Positions 47,150 to 56,442 are shown, counted from the stretch's first letter. The stretch is DNA of 64,000 nucleotides from Robiginitalea marina (GCF_024006985.1 NZ_JAMXIB010000003.1:186001-250000), one strand, 5' to 3'. Notes: generated from the letters alone by a model not told the origin. Made by a program: numbers and translations.

Positions 47150-47722
47150 TTAAAAAAGGCCGTTGATGTTGGTGGCAAAGAGTTTTACCGCAATGGCCAG
47201 CAGGATTACCCCAAAGACCTTGCGAATGACACTAAGCCCGCTTTGTCCCATCACGCGGGCTATACGGGACGACGATTTCAGGACCAGGTAAACAAAGATG
47301 ATGTTCAGGATGATGGCGATGATAATATTGACCACATGGTATTCCGCCCTGATCGAAAGCAGGGTGGTCAGGGTGCCGGCCCCTGCGATAAGGGGAAACG
47401 CCAGGGGCACTATGGAGGCGGTTTGGGGCGCATCGTCCTTGTAAAGGGTCACTCCCAGAATCATCTCAATAGCGAGGAAAAAGAGCACGAAGGACCCTGC
47501 CACGGCAAAGGAATTCACGTCGATCCCAATGAGGTTCAGGATCTCTTCCCCGATAAACAGGAAGGCCACCATAATGATCGCAGCCACCACGGAGGCCTTT
47601 TCGGACTGGATATGCCCGGCCTTTTTCCTCAAGTCGATTACGATGGGGATGCTCCCCACAATGTCGATCACGGCAAAGAGAATCATGGTTGCCGAAATGA
47701 TTTCCCTTAAATCAAGGTTCAT
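47150..47722 (-). CDS. MarC family integral membrane protein
   Basis: From ATG 47722 this is a 190-residue protein with six hydrophobic segments. Its start (SATMILFAVIDIVGSIPIVI) and the motif VPLAFPLIAGAGTLTTLLSI match the MarC/UPF0056 family. Despite the name, a role in multiple antibiotic resistance was not upheld and the function is open. The frame opens to 47815, but a perfect promoter element at 47745-47752 fixes the shorter start. Confidence 0.9.
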   Translation of the reverse strand: MNLDLREIISATMILFAVIDIVGSIPIVIDLRKKAGHIQSEKASVVAAIIMVAFLFIGEEILNLIGIDVNSFAVAGSFVLFFLAIEMILGVTLYKDDAPQTASIVPLAFPLIAGAGTLTTLLSIRAEYHVVNIIIAIILNIIFVYLVLKSSSRIARVMGQSGLSVIRKVFGVILLAIAVKLFATNINGLF

Positions 47723-47744
47723 GGACGTTGCATAAAGTTCGGGG

Positions 47745-47752
47745 CAAAGGTA
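47745..47752 (-). promoter_or_regulatory. -7 promoter element (TACCTTTG) of marC
   Basis: This is a perfect TANNTTTG on the minus strand, 22 bases before the ATG at 47722. Confidence 0.5.
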
Positions 47753-47815
47753 CGGTGATCGCGCAAACCGGAAAACACCTTTCCGTGGATTTGCGCAGGC
47801 AAAGGGCAGATTCAA

Positions 47816-47823
47816 TATCTTTA
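47816..47823 (+). promoter_or_regulatory. Promoter of the DUF3109 gene (TTTG-N22-TATCTTTA)
   Basis: TATCTTTA at 47816-47823 is one base from TANNTTTG, with a TTTG at 47790-47793, 22 bases upstream. It lies 28 bases before the ATG. Confidence 0.5.
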
Positions 47824-47851
47824 CCCCGACAACCCCATTTATTTAGCAACC

Positions 47852-48421
47852 ATGTTCCAGCTTGGGGAAACCCTGGTTTCTGAAGAAATCCTGGAAGAAT
47901 CCTTCGTATGCGACCTGCAGGCCTGCAAAGGGGCCTGTTGCATTGCCGGCAGCTCGGGTGCCCCGCTGGAGCAGGAGGAAACCCAAATCCTGAAGGAACT
48001 CTACCCAAAGGTCAGGCCCTTTTTACGGCCCGAAGGCATCAGGGCGATTGAGGCCCAGGGGACCTATGTCAAAGGGGAAGACGGGGAATGGGAAACCCCC
48101 CTGGTAGATGGAGAAGAGTGTGCCTATGTCGTTTTTGTGGGCGGGGTGGCCCAATGCGGTATCGAAAAGGCCTTCAATGAGGGGGCGGTACCGTGGCGAA
48201 AACCGGTATCCTGCCACCTGTACCCGGTCCGGGTAAGGGAATATACCCGCATAACCGCGGTAAACTACCACCAGTGGCATATTTGCGACCCGGCCTGTTC
48301 CCTGGGCACCGCCCTTAAGGTTCCCATCTACAAATTCGTCAGGGAAGCCCTGATCAGAAAATTCGGCCAGGCCTGGTATGCCGAGCTGGAGGCGGTTGCC
48401 GGCGAACACCTCAAATCGTAG
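47852..48421 (+). CDS. DUF3109 family protein (cysteine-rich, YkgJ-like)
   Basis: The 189-residue protein shows the Bacteroidota DUF3109 pattern. VCDLQACKGACCIAG is followed by EECAYVVFVGGVAQCGIEKA, then KPVSCHLYPVRVRE and WHICDPACSLG. The many spaced cysteines suggest a metal or Fe-S site. Function is unknown. Its 3' end overlaps the convergent kinase gene by 11 bases. Confidence 0.88.
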   Translation: MFQLGETLVSEEILEESFVCDLQACKGACCIAGSSGAPLEQEETQILKELYPKVRPFLRPEGIRAIEAQGTYVKGEDGEWETPLVDGEECAYVVFVGGVAQCGIEKAFNEGAVPWRKPVSCHLYPVRVREYTRITAVNYHQWHICDPACSLGTALKVPIYKFVREALIRKFGQAWYAELEAVAGEHLKS

Positions 48422-50345
48422 GGATGGTAAGCACTACTTCCGTACCCTCCACGGCGCCATCGTCCCCATAAAGGTCCCTGATGCTGAGGTCAAAGGAGTT
48501 CTGAAAGATCCTGGAAAAATTGGCAAGGCGTTCCCTGGTAATGGAAATGCCCACCGATTTGCGCTTGAGTACTTTGGATTCCTTTAATATTTCCGCGGCC
48601 TCCCGCCCAATGCCATTATCGCGGATGGCAATGCGGATCAACCCTGGATGGTCCTGGGAGACGACGATCCGGATCCTCTTTTCCCCCTCTTTGGAAGAAA
48701 GCCCGTGCCAAAGCGCATTCTCGAGGAATGGCTGGAGGATCAGCGACGGGATTTTCACCAAGGCCGGGTTCACCTCCGGGTCGATTTCCACCCCAAAGTC
48801 GATTTCATCATTGAAGCGGATGTTTTCAATGTTCATGTAGAGGGTAATGGTTTCCAGTTCTTCCTCCAGTGAAATTTCCTTCATGGAAGAGGTTTCCAGG
48901 ATTTTCCGCACCAGCTTCGAGAACTTGTTCAGGTAATGGACCGCGTTTTTCTGCTCGTTGTTGATGATGTAATGCTTAATGGAATTCAGGGAGTTGAAGA
49001 GGAAATGGGGGTTCATCTGGCTGCGCAGCATGGTTTGCTCCAGCGTCATCATTTTCTTCTCGCTGGTAAGCTGGTACTGCCGGTAGATGATATAAAGGAT
49101 CAGGGTAAAGAGCACCAGCAGCAGGGCCCCGATCAATAAGGTGGTCCGGTTGCGCCTCAATTTCAGGTTGATGATCTCGTTTTCCTGGGCGAGAATAGCG
49201 AGTTGGTTTTTTTGCTTTTCGGACCCATACCTGAGGATGATGTCATTGACGTATTTGTTGTTGACGTCATTGGCGATCTGGTGCTGGAACTCCTCAGACT
49301 GCCTGAAGTATTGCAGGGCCTTTTGGTAGTCGCCCTGATCGGCAGCCAGGTCGGAAAGCAGGGAGTAGCTCTGCGAAATGTCGCGAAGCAGCCCAAGTTC
49401 CTTTCCTTTCTCGATGGCGGTTTGCAGGAACTCTCCAGCCCTTTTATGGTTGCCGGATTTCAGGTGTGCCCATGCCAGGTTGTTGTATATGGGGACGATG
49501 ATGTGCTGGTCTTTGGTCTTTTCAGATACTTCCAGGGCCTGTGCCAGGAGTTCAAGGGCTTCCCCGAAACGGTTTTGCTTGATGTAGATCCTTCCAATGC
49601 TGTTCTGGCAAATGGCAACCCCCCGCTCCGACCCGATTTCACGGTCATAGGTTGCGGCCCTTCGAAAACTTTCCAGGGCCTCATCCATCTTCCCCTGGGC
49701 CTCGAGGCATTCCCCGATGTTCTGGAGGTTAACGGCCATGCCATACTTGTTGTCCAGTGCCGCTTCCAGCTCGAACGACCTCTGAAAGTGTTCAATGGCC
49801 TGGCCATACTGTTCCAGGGCCTGGTAGATATTACCGATGCTGTTAAGGGAAACATTGCGGCTCCGGCGTATCCCCAGCGAAGGCTCTTCCACATTGTCGG
49901 CCAGGCTAAGGGCTTCCTGGCTGTAATCCAGGGCGGTTTTGATGGCATCCAGCCTGCGGTACACCACCCCCAGCATGTTCAGGCTAAAGATCCTGAATTC
50001 AAGGTTATTGGCTTGTTTGGCGGCATCAAGGGCCCGCTCGTGGAATTCGATGGACCTGGAGTAGTCGGAGGTATTCCGGTAAAGGATGCCGGTTTGGTTG
50101 TAGCTGTATGCAAGGCCGTCCAGGAAGCCTTCCTCCTGGCAGCGGCGGGAAAAGTATCCCATCAGCACGGTATCCCTCCGGAAAGGCCTAAGGGCGGCAT
50201 CCAGTTCCTCATAGGTCTTCGGACCCAGGTCGATCACGCTGTCGGCCAGGCGTGCGAAGTCTGCCGGAACGTCCTGGGCCGGGCCCTCCAGCCACAGGCC
50301 AAGGGCCATAAGCAACAGGAAAATTCGGGAAACGCGTGGCGGCAT
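48411..50345 (-). CDS. TPR-containing LytS-type sensor histidine kinase
   Basis: A signal peptide (VSRIFLLLMALGLWLEG) leads into about seven tetratricopeptide repeats (residues 70-350), which would lie outside the membrane. A coiled region and one membrane segment (TTLLIGALLLVLFTLILYII, near residue 400) follow. The C-terminal LytS/His_kinase domain has the phospho-acceptor in QMNPHFLFNSLNSIKHYI, and the ATP site includes RDNGIGREAAEILKE. The first frame codon is TTG (50354); the ATG at 50345 is taken, giving 644 residues. It follows the response regulator by 12 bases. Confidence 0.92.
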   Translation of the reverse strand: MPPRVSRIFLLLMALGLWLEGPAQDVPADFARLADSVIDLGPKTYEELDAALRPFRRDTVLMGYFSRRCQEEGFLDGLAYSYNQTGILYRNTSDYSRSIEFHERALDAAKQANNLEFRIFSLNMLGVVYRRLDAIKTALDYSQEALSLADNVEEPSLGIRRSRNVSLNSIGNIYQALEQYGQAIEHFQRSFELEAALDNKYGMAVNLQNIGECLEAQGKMDEALESFRRAATYDREIGSERGVAICQNSIGRIYIKQNRFGEALELLAQALEVSEKTKDQHIIVPIYNNLAWAHLKSGNHKRAGEFLQTAIEKGKELGLLRDISQSYSLLSDLAADQGDYQKALQYFRQSEEFQHQIANDVNNKYVNDIILRYGSEKQKNQLAILAQENEIINLKLRRNRTTLLIGALLLVLFTLILYIIYRQYQLTSEKKMMTLEQTMLRSQMNPHFLFNSLNSIKHYIINNEQKNAVHYLNKFSKLVRKILETSSMKEISLEEELETITLYMNIENIRFNDEIDFGVEIDPEVNPALVKIPSLILQPFLENALWHGLSSKEGEKRIRIVVSQDHPGLIRIAIRDNGIGREAAEILKESKVLKRKSVGISITRERLANFSRIFQNSFDLSIRDLYGDDGAVEGTEVVLTIPTI

Positions 50346-50357
50346 GTTCAGCAAGGC

Positions 50358-51092
50358 TTAAATAAGGTCCAGGAAATCGGACTTCTTCTGACGGGAAACC
50401 GGGATTTTGTGATTCGATTCAAGGACGACATACCCGTCGGTTTTGAGGAACTCCTTCACTTTGTTCAAGTTGATCACATAGGAATTATGCACCCTGAAAA
50501 AAGTGTCTTTGGGAAGGATTTGGTCTATTTCTTTTAGTTTTTTGGTCAGCACGATCTTGCGGCCATCGGTCAGGAAAAGGGTGCTGTAGTTCCCGTCGGA
50601 TTCCGCGAACAGGATGTCTTTGTTTTCCAGGAATACGAGCTTTCCATCGGTATTCAGGGTGATTTTCCTGTGCTGCGATCCAGAATGCTGCGACATCAGG
50701 AATTTTTCGAGGCGTTCCGCGGTCAGGTGGCGGGCGTTGTGCTTCTGGATTTTGGCAATCGTTTCCTGGAGGTCGTCGGCATCGATGGGCTTGAGCAGGT
50801 AATCGATCGCTTCATTTTTCAGGGCCTTGATGGCATATTGGTTGTAGGCCGTGGTAATGACCACGGCCACATCCTTGTTCTGCAACTTCTGGATGAACTG
50901 AAAACCATCCATGGTCGGCATTTCGATATCCAGGAACAGGCAGTCGGGGGTATTTTCATGCAGGTAATCCAGGGCCCTGAAGGGGTCAGTAAAGGAGGCG
51001 ACCACTGCAATTTCATTCGAAAAATGGGTGAGTTCCCATTGAAGACTTTGCAGTGCTTTTTCCTCATCATCAACAAGTACGGCCTCAATCAT
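50358..51092 (-). CDS. LytTR response regulator, partner of the TPR-LytS kinase
   Basis: The N-terminal receiver domain has the phospho-accepting aspartate in DCLFLDIEMPTMDGFQFI, and the conserved lysine in DYLLKPIDADDL. The C-terminal LytTR DNA-binding domain (about residues 145-240) includes ILFAESDGNYSTLFLTDG and FFRVHNSYVINLNKVKEF. From ATG 51092 the length is 244 residues. It is transcribed before the kinase gene from a perfect promoter element. Confidence 0.93.
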   Translation of the reverse strand: MIEAVLVDDEEKALQSLQWELTHFSNEIAVVASFTDPFRALDYLHENTPDCLFLDIEMPTMDGFQFIQKLQNKDVAVVITTAYNQYAIKALKNEAIDYLLKPIDADDLQETIAKIQKHNARHLTAERLEKFLMSQHSGSQHRKITLNTDGKLVFLENKDILFAESDGNYSTLFLTDGRKIVLTKKLKEIDQILPKDTFFRVHNSYVINLNKVKEFLKTDGYVVLESNHKIPVSRQKKSDFLDLI

Positions 51093-51119
51093 GTCAAAAG
51101 GGGTGACAGTGCTAATAGT

Positions 51120-51127
51120 CAAAGTTA
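51120..51127 (-). promoter_or_regulatory. -7 promoter element (TAACTTTG) of the LytTR-LytS operon
   Basis: This is a perfect TANNTTTG on the minus strand, 27 bases before the ATG at 51092. It lies downstream (in transcript terms) of the palindromic repeats at 51144 and 51251. Confidence 0.5.
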
Positions 51128-51143
51128 CATCAAACTTCCGATT

Positions 51144-51263
51144 CTCCCCGGGGAAGATGTGCCCCCAGCTTTAAATACCTTACCATGGGGCGTTATTCAT
51201 GTGAAATTGGCCAGGGGGGTCCCTATAAGGAAAGGTTTCCCGGGGAGGGGCTCCCCGGGGAAG
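51144..51263. repeat. Direct repeat of the palindromic motif CTCCCCGGGGAAG in a divergent promoter region
   Basis: CTCCCCGGGGAAG occurs at 51144-51156 and again, identical, at 51251-51263. A third, imperfect inverted copy (TTTCCCGGGGAGG) lies at 51237-51249 and can pair with the second. The core TCCCCGGGGA is a perfect palindrome. The 300-base region between the LytTR gene and the small exported protein gene holds no other feature. Such paired palindromes could be operator sites. Confidence 0.45.
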
Positions 51264-51430
51264 TATTTGCCGTGCAGGCAGTCCGGCCCGTTGGTTGGGG
51301 GCTGCGTTTTATACATTATTTAACACGGTCTGTACATTTACCCCAATCCCTGAGGGGTAAAGCCCGTAGTTTCGAACCGTTAATTCAAAACAAGCCCTTT
51401 CTATTTGAAGGGGTTAGAGTAAACCAAACG

Positions 51431-51634
51431 ATGAAACGCTGTTGCTTCTTTTTTATCGCTTTTCTGGCAAGCCTCGTCCTGGCGGTGGTCAGCGATTCCG
51501 AGCGGCGCCAGGGGGTCTCGGGAACGCCCATGGCGACTGCGCATCAGGCCAGGCCCACACAGCAACCCGCCGACATGCCCGGGAAGGGACTTCAATCCCC
51601 AGGGGGACCCCAACAGAAAAACCGTAAGCCATGA
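51431..51634 (+). CDS. Small secreted peptide of unknown function
   Basis: From ATG 51431 it encodes 67 residues: a signal-like segment (CCFFFIAFLASLVLAVVS), then a low-complexity tail rich in Pro, Gln and Gly (QARPTQQPADMPGKGLQSPG). No family is known. The stop overlaps the next start (ATGA at 51631-51634), so the two proteins are made together. Nearby upstream sequence TAGTTTCG (51367-51374) may be its promoter. Confidence 0.6.
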   Translation: MKRCCFFFIAFLASLVLAVVSDSERRQGVSGTPMATAHQARPTQQPADMPGKGLQSPGGPQQKNRKP

Positions 51635-52212
51635 ACCAGCCTTCAAGTCGTGTATGGCGCTGGATACTGCCTGTCCTTGCCGGGGTGGTGTTGATAGGAA
51701 TCCTGTCTTATATGGCCCCCGGCCGCGCTTTAGATGGGGATGACCTGGCCCCCGGGAAGTATGCGCTCAATGCACTTCAGGAAGGGCAAAAGGAAATTTT
51801 CCGCGGGCCAGCCTATTTTGAATATGCAGGGCGCAAGGGCCTGATGGATTCCCGGGTCTTTAAGCTTCGTTTAGTAAACCCGTCAGCCGATGACGGCACG
51901 GGGTTTGGTTTTCTGATCCCCCTGGCGGGTTCCGGGGAGGCGATACGCCCGGAAGAATATCGCACCAGCCGCAAGGACAAGGGGTCGATGAACGGATTCA
52001 GCACAGTTTTCGGTTATGCAGATCTTCGGGGCGATGCCCCGACCCTGTATTTTACGGAATCCGGAAAAATAATGATTACAGAAGCCGGCCCGGATGCGGT
52101 ATCGGGTAACCTCGACATCATTTTGAAGGATGAAGAGGGGCGACAGATCCATCTTACCGGAGGGTTCAGGGCCCTGGCTCTGTCTTTGGAGAGGAGGGTC
52201 GATGAAATGTGA
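51631..52212 (+). CDS. Hypothetical membrane-anchored protein
   Basis: This is a 193-residue protein with one N-terminal membrane segment (WILPVLAGVVLIGILSYMA) and an exported domain of about 160 residues (KEIFRGPAYFEYAGRKG; LYFTESGKIMITEAGPDAVS). It might be a small beta-sandwich. No family is recognised. It is coupled to the preceding secreted peptide and followed by a long hairpin with T-run. Being divergent from the LytTR-LytS pair, it could be one of its targets; this is speculation from position. Confidence 0.7.
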   Translation: MNQPSSRVWRWILPVLAGVVLIGILSYMAPGRALDGDDLAPGKYALNALQEGQKEIFRGPAYFEYAGRKGLMDSRVFKLRLVNPSADDGTGFGFLIPLAGSGEAIRPEEYRTSRKDKGSMNGFSTVFGYADLRGDAPTLYFTESGKIMITEAGPDAVSGNLDIILKDEEGRQIHLTGGFRALALSLERRVDEM

Positions 52213-52400
52213 TATGCGGTCAAACAATCGGGTACGGCTCCCTGTGTTTTGAAGCAAAGGGTGTAGTCGGGCCAGTGAAACGCCTGGGCTGGAAAAAGCC
52301 TCCTGGCGGGTTCGAATTCAGGTTTCGGGGGAACTACCTGGATCGGCATGCTGGCCCGCTTCCAAATGGATGCACCCTGGAGCCGTACCGTTTGACGCAT

Positions 52401-52451
52401 AAATAAACCGAAGAGTACGTTTAGATAAACTACTGTTCGGTTTATTTTTTT
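52401..52451 (+). terminator. Long hairpin with T-run downstream of the 51631 gene, upstream of nrdB
   Basis: AAATAAACCGAA (52401-52412) pairs perfectly with TTCGGTTTATTT (52436-52447). Inside, AGTA-GTTTA (52414-52423, one bulged C) pairs with TAAAC-TACT (52426-52434). About 20 pairs form around a tiny loop, and the right arm continues into a run of seven T (52445-52451). It probably ends the upstream transcript, but it could also be a regulatory leader structure for nrdB, 219 bases further on. Confidence 0.65.
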
Positions 52452-52670
52452 GTTGAGGCTTGTTTTCTTTGACAGATTTTTTTTCACCTGCGCCAAACAT
52501 CGGCCCAACGGCTCTTGAGCCTAGATTTCAACAGGTTGTGTTAAAAACTTTGAAGCGGATTTGGGCAAACAACCTTTACTTTCCCACTTCGTTTTTAAAT
52601 ATTTGTTAGTCCCTACGGGACACCGTTTTCACACCTAATTTTTTGGCACCAAAACCCTAAAGAAATCCGT
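52452..52670 (+). promoter_or_regulatory. nrdB upstream region
   Basis: This stretch has no gene. It contains an AT-rich segment with TTTAAATATTTG near 52594-52605, which resembles but does not match the -7 element. A short hairpin GTCCC-TAC-GGGAC (52609-52621) follows, 50 bases before the nrdB ATG. No cobalamin riboswitch signature was seen. An NrdR box could not be assigned with confidence. Confidence 0.35.
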
Positions 52671-53657
52671 ATGTCAGCAGCCGTTGAACCCATCTTGCAA
52701 GAGAACGCCGATCGTTTTGTGATTTTTCCCATCCAGCACCACGACCTGTGGGAATGGTATAAGAAATGCGAGGCCTGTTTCTGGACGGCTGAGGAAATCG
52801 ACCTCCACCAGGACCTGAGCGACTGGAACAACAAGCTCAACGACGACGAGCGTTACTTCATCAAGCATATCCTTGCCTTTTTTGCTGCCTCAGACGGGAT
52901 TGTAAACGAAAACCTGGCGGAGAATTTCGTAAACGAGGTACAGTATTCCGAAGCAAAGTTTTTTTACGGGTTCCAGATCATGATGGAGAACATCCACTCC
53001 GAAACCTATTCCCTGCTCATCGACACCTATGTGAAGGATGAGAAGGAGAAGAATGTCCTGTTCAAGGCCATCGAAAATTTTCCCGCCATAAAGAAAAAAG
53101 CAGACTGGGCCCTGAAGTGGATTGAATCCCCCAGTTTTGCGGAGCGGTTGATCGCCTTTGCCGCCGTGGAGGGGATATTCTTTTCCGGGGCATTCTGTTC
53201 CATCTTCTGGCTGAAAAAACGCGGCCTGATGCCCGGCCTGACCTTCTCAAACGAACTCATTTCGAGGGATGAGGGGATGCACTGCGATTACGCCGTACAC
53301 CTTCATAACCACCACCTGGTGAACAAGGTGCCGAAAGAGCGGATTACGGAAATTATAGTGGATGCCCTGAACATAGAACGGGAATTCATTACCGAATCCC
53401 TGCCGGTCAGCCTTATCGGCATGAACGCCAAGCTCATGACCCAGTACCTGGAATTCGTCACCGACCGGTTGCTGGTGGAGTTGGAGTGCGAAAAGGTCTA
53501 TAATGCCACTAACCCGTTCGATTTCATGGACATGATATCCCTGCAGGGCAAGACCAATTTCTTCGAGAAACGGGTTTCCGAGTACCAGAAGGCCGGGGTG
53601 CTGAACAAGGAAAAGGACCAGGATGCCCAGAAGATCAGTTTTGACGCGGATTTCTGA
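52671..53657 (+). CDS. nrdB: Ribonucleoside-diphosphate reductase beta subunit (class Ia)
   Basis: NrdB carries the di-iron-tyrosyl radical that powers deoxyribonucleotide synthesis. Metal ligands D75 (AASDGIVNE), E106 and H109 (ENIHSETYS), E167 (AVEGIFFSG), E201 and H204 (RDEGMHC) are all present with the spacing of mouse R2. The radical tyrosine is Y113, four residues after H109 as in that enzyme. Length is 328 residues. It starts 100 bases before nrdA. Confidence 0.96.
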   Translation: MSAAVEPILQENADRFVIFPIQHHDLWEWYKKCEACFWTAEEIDLHQDLSDWNNKLNDDERYFIKHILAFFAASDGIVNENLAENFVNEVQYSEAKFFYGFQIMMENIHSETYSLLIDTYVKDEKEKNVLFKAIENFPAIKKKADWALKWIESPSFAERLIAFAAVEGIFFSGAFCSIFWLKKRGLMPGLTFSNELISRDEGMHCDYAVHLHNHHLVNKVPKERITEIIVDALNIEREFITESLPVSLIGMNAKLMTQYLEFVTDRLLVELECEKVYNATNPFDFMDMISLQGKTNFFEKRVSEYQKAGVLNKEKDQDAQKISFDADF

Positions 53658-53757
53658 ACCACTGCCACCCGGCGCACTCCAATGCGTCACCGGAAGGCTT
53701 ATCGATAACAACAGGAACTAGGAGCAACTCAGCAACCACTAAACCAATAGCAGCAAC

Positions 53758-56229
53758 ATGTATGTAGTAAAGAGAGATGGACGGAAAGAGCCGGTGATGT
53801 TCGATAAAATCACTGCGCGCATTCGCAAATTGTGTTACGGCCTTAACGACCTGGTCGATCCGGTTAAGGTGGCCATGAGGGTCATCGAGGGCCTCTACGA
53901 CGGGGTAACGACTTCCGAACTGGACAACCTGGCAGCGGAAATCGCGGCGACCATGACCACCACACATCCCGACTACGCCAAGCTCGCGGCGCGCATCTCG
54001 GTGTCCAACCTGCATAAGAACACCAAGAAGTCCTTCTCAGAGGCCATGAAGGACCTTTACGAGTACGTGAACCCGCGCACGGGCAAAAAGGCCCCGTTGC
54101 TTTCCGACGAGGTGTTCGCCGTGGTGAGCCGGCATGCCGAGGAGCTCGATTCCACCATCATCTACAACCGCGACTTTGGCTATGATTACTTCGGGTTCAA
54201 GACCCTGGAGCGCTCCTACCTGCTCAAGATCAACGGAAAAATCGCAGAGCGCCCCCAGCATATGCTGATGCGGGTGGCTGTGGGCATCCACCTCGATGAC
54301 ATGGAGGCCGTAAAGGAGACCTACGAGTTGATGAGCAAAAAGTATTTTACCCACGCCACCCCGACCCTGTTCAATTCGGGTACGCCCAAGCCCCAAATGT
54401 CGTCCTGTTTCCTGCTGGCCATGAAAGAAGACAGCATTGACGGGATTTACGACACCCTGAAGCAAACAGCCAAGATTTCCCAGTCTGCAGGGGGCATTGG
54501 GTTGTCCGTGCATAATATCCGGGCCACGGGATCTTACATCGGGGGGACCAATGGCACCTCGAACGGCCTCGTACCGATGCTCCGGGTTTTCAACGATACC
54601 GCCCGGTATGTTGACCAGGGCGGAGGAAAGCGCAAGGGGAGTTTTGCCATCTACCTGGAACCCTGGCATGCCGATATTTACGACTTCCTGGAATTGAAGA
54701 AAAACCACGGGAAAGAGGAGATGCGGGCCAGGGACCTGTTCTACGCCCTCTGGATCCCAGACCTTTTCATGAAGCGGGTGGAAGCAGACGGGCAGTGGAC
54801 CCTGATGTGCCCGAACGAATGCCCCGGGCTATTTACCACCCATAGCGAAGAATTTGAGGCCCTATACACCCGGTACGAAGAGGAGGGAAAAGGGCGCAAG
54901 ACCATCCGCGCCAGGGACCTTTGGGAAAAAATCCTCGAATCGCAGATAGAGACGGGTACCCCGTACATGCTCTACAAAGATGCCGCCAACCGCAAAAGCA
55001 ACCAGAAAAACCTGGGGACCATCCGCTCCTCAAACCTCTGTACGGAGATCATCGAATACACCGCCCCTGATGAGGTAGCCGTCTGTAACCTGGCTTCCAT
55101 TGCCCTGCCGATGTTTGTCAAAAACGGCAGTTTTGACCACAAGGAGCTCTTTAAAGTGACCAAGCGGGTGACCCGCAACCTCAACCGGGTTATCGACCGG
55201 AATTATTATCCGATCAAGGAAGCGGAGAACTCCAATATGAGGCATCGCCCGGTGGGCCTTGGGGTGCAGGGCCTGGCGGACACGTTTATAATGATGCGCC
55301 TGCCCTTTACTTCCGATGAGGCCAAGAAACTGAACCAGGAAATCTTCGAGACCCTGTATTTTGCCGCGGCAACCGCCTCTATGGAACTGGCCAAAGAGGA
55401 GGGCCCGTACTCGAGCTATTCAGGTTCCCCGATTTCCCAGGGCCTCTTCCAGCACAATATGTGGGGGATTAAGGACGAGGAACTTTCCGGGCGCTGGGAC
55501 TGGGACAAATTGCGCAAGAGCATCAAAAAGCACGGCGTCCGCAATTCCCTCCTGGTGGCCCCAATGCCCACGGCTTCCACCTCCCAGATCCTCGGGAATA
55601 ATGAATGTTTTGAGCCCTATACCTCCAACATCTATACCCGCAGGGTGCTTTCCGGCGAATTCATCGTCGTAAACAAACACCTTTTGGAGGACCTGGTGAA
55701 CCTTGGCTTATGGAATGAGGAACTAAAGCAGGAGTTGATGCGGGCAAACGGTTCCGTACAGGACATCGATGGGATCCCTGCGGAGATCAAGGAGCTGTAC
55801 AAAACCGTATGGGAGCTCAGCATGAAGGATATCATCGATATGAGCCGGCAACGGGGCTATTTCATAGACCAGAGCCAATCCCTTAACCTGTTTATGGAAA
55901 ATGCCAATTACGCCAAGCTCACTTCCATGCATTTCTACGCCTGGAAGAGCGGCCTGAAAACCGGGATGTACTACCTGAGGACCAAAGCGGCCGTGGATGC
56001 CATTAAATTCACCCTCGACAATTCGAAGAAAAGTGAACCCGTTGCCGTGGTGCAGGCCCAGGAAGCGGGAGCAGACCTGACGCTGGCCGGGAACCTCAAG
56101 GTAGAGGCGACCCCCGTTCAGGCACAGGAAGGAGATACGGCGCCGATGAGCGAAGACGAAATGAAAGCCCTTATCGCACAGGCCCGGGCTGCACAGGGAG
56201 ACGATGACTGCCTGATGTGCGGCTCTTAA
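53758..56229 (+). CDS. nrdA: Ribonucleoside-diphosphate reductase alpha subunit (class Ia)
   Basis: NrdA reduces ribonucleoside diphosphates. The N-terminus is an ATP-cone ([20 protein letters not shown]), which switches the enzyme off with dATP. The active site has the redox pair ([12 protein letters not shown] and [12 protein letters not shown]) and the catalytic [10 protein letters not shown] (Asn-Cys-Glu). The radical-transfer tyrosines are near [10 protein letters not shown]. The C-terminal CLMC pair, for thioredoxin-type reduction, comes after a linker of roughly 60 residues rich in Ala and Gln. Length is 823 residues. A strong terminator follows. Confidence 0.96.
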   Translation: MYVVKRDGRKEPVMFDKITARIRKLCYGLNDLVDPVKVAMRVIEGLYDGVTTSELDNLAAEIAATMTTTHPDYAKLAARISVSNLHKNTKKSFSEAMKDLYEYVNPRTGKKAPLLSDEVFAVVSRHAEELDSTIIYNRDFGYDYFGFKTLERSYLLKINGKIAERPQHMLMRVAVGIHLDDMEAVKETYELMSKKYFTHATPTLFNSGTPKPQMSSCFLLAMKEDSIDGIYDTLKQTAKISQSAGGIGLSVHNIRATGSYIGGTNGTSNGLVPMLRVFNDTARYVDQGGGKRKGSFAIYLEPWHADIYDFLELKKNHGKEEMRARDLFYALWIPDLFMKRVEADGQWTLMCPNECPGLFTTHSEEFEALYTRYEEEGKGRKTIRARDLWEKILESQIETGTPYMLYKDAANRKSNQKNLGTIRSSNLCTEIIEYTAPDEVAVCNLASIALPMFVKNGSFDHKELFKVTKRVTRNLNRVIDRNYYPIKEAENSNMRHRPVGLGVQGLADTFIMMRLPFTSDEAKKLNQEIFETLYFAAATASMELAKEEGPYSSYSGSPISQGLFQHNMWGIKDEELSGRWDWDKLRKSIKKHGVRNSLLVAPMPTASTSQILGNNECFEPYTSNIYTRRVLSGEFIVVNKHLLEDLVNLGLWNEELKQELMRANGSVQDIDGIPAEIKELYKTVWELSMKDIIDMSRQRGYFIDQSQSLNLFMENANYAKLTSMHFYAWKSGLKTGMYYLRTKAAVDAIKFTLDNSKKSEPVAVVQAQEAGADLTLAGNLKVEATPVQAQEGDTAPMSEDEMKALIAQARAAQGDDDCLMCGS

Positions 56230-56290
56230 GCGAAGTCCCTCCCATCAGGGGCTGAAAAGGGAGAAAGTTTAGTGTTTATTTCAAGTGAGG

Positions 56291-56333
56291 ATGCCTCAGC
56301 AAGGCCGGATCGGCTTTCTGGGGCATTCTTTTT
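56291..56333 (+). terminator. Rho-independent terminator of nrdBA
   Basis: ATGCCTCAG (56291-56299) pairs with CTGGGGCAT (56318-56326) and, inside it, AAGGCCG (56301-56307) pairs with CGGCTTT (56311-56317) around a GAT loop. The right arm runs into TCTTTTT. This gives about 16 base pairs, including G-U pairs. Confidence 0.8.
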
Positions 56334-56355
56334 GGCCCGGTTGGGGGGCAGCACC

Positions 56356-56442
56356 TTATTTTTCCAACAGGGGTTTTATCAAGTTTCGCCCGGCCAGGAA
56401 GATAAGGAGATAGACCATCAAAAGGATGAGGTAGTGGTCCAT
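56356..56442 (-). CDS. 28-residue hydrophobic peptide
   Basis: ATG at 56442 to TAA at 56356. The peptide is almost wholly one membrane segment (YLILLMVYLLIFLAG) with the charged end RNLIKPLLEK, the form of small single-span membrane proteins such as KdpF or CydX-like subunits. It is too short for family assignment. It lies downstream of another small membrane protein on the same strand. Chance cannot be excluded. Confidence 0.35.
   Translation of the reverse strand: MDHYLILLMVYLLIFLAGRNLIKPLLEK

Noticed and set aside
49203-50537. 444-residue open frame on the plus strand
   Set aside because: It lies opposite the TPR-LytS kinase and LytTR genes, which are fully supported by motifs.
51185-51430. 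N-terminal extension of the 67-residue secreted peptide
   Set aside because: It has no signal-like start and covers the palindromic repeats. The signal sequence begins at ATG 51431.
52213-52670. Riboswitch (cobalamin type) ahead of nrdB
   Set aside because: No B12-box-like sequence was found, and the enzyme is the iron-dependent class Ia, which gives no reason for B12 control. The hairpin with T-run is described instead as a terminator.
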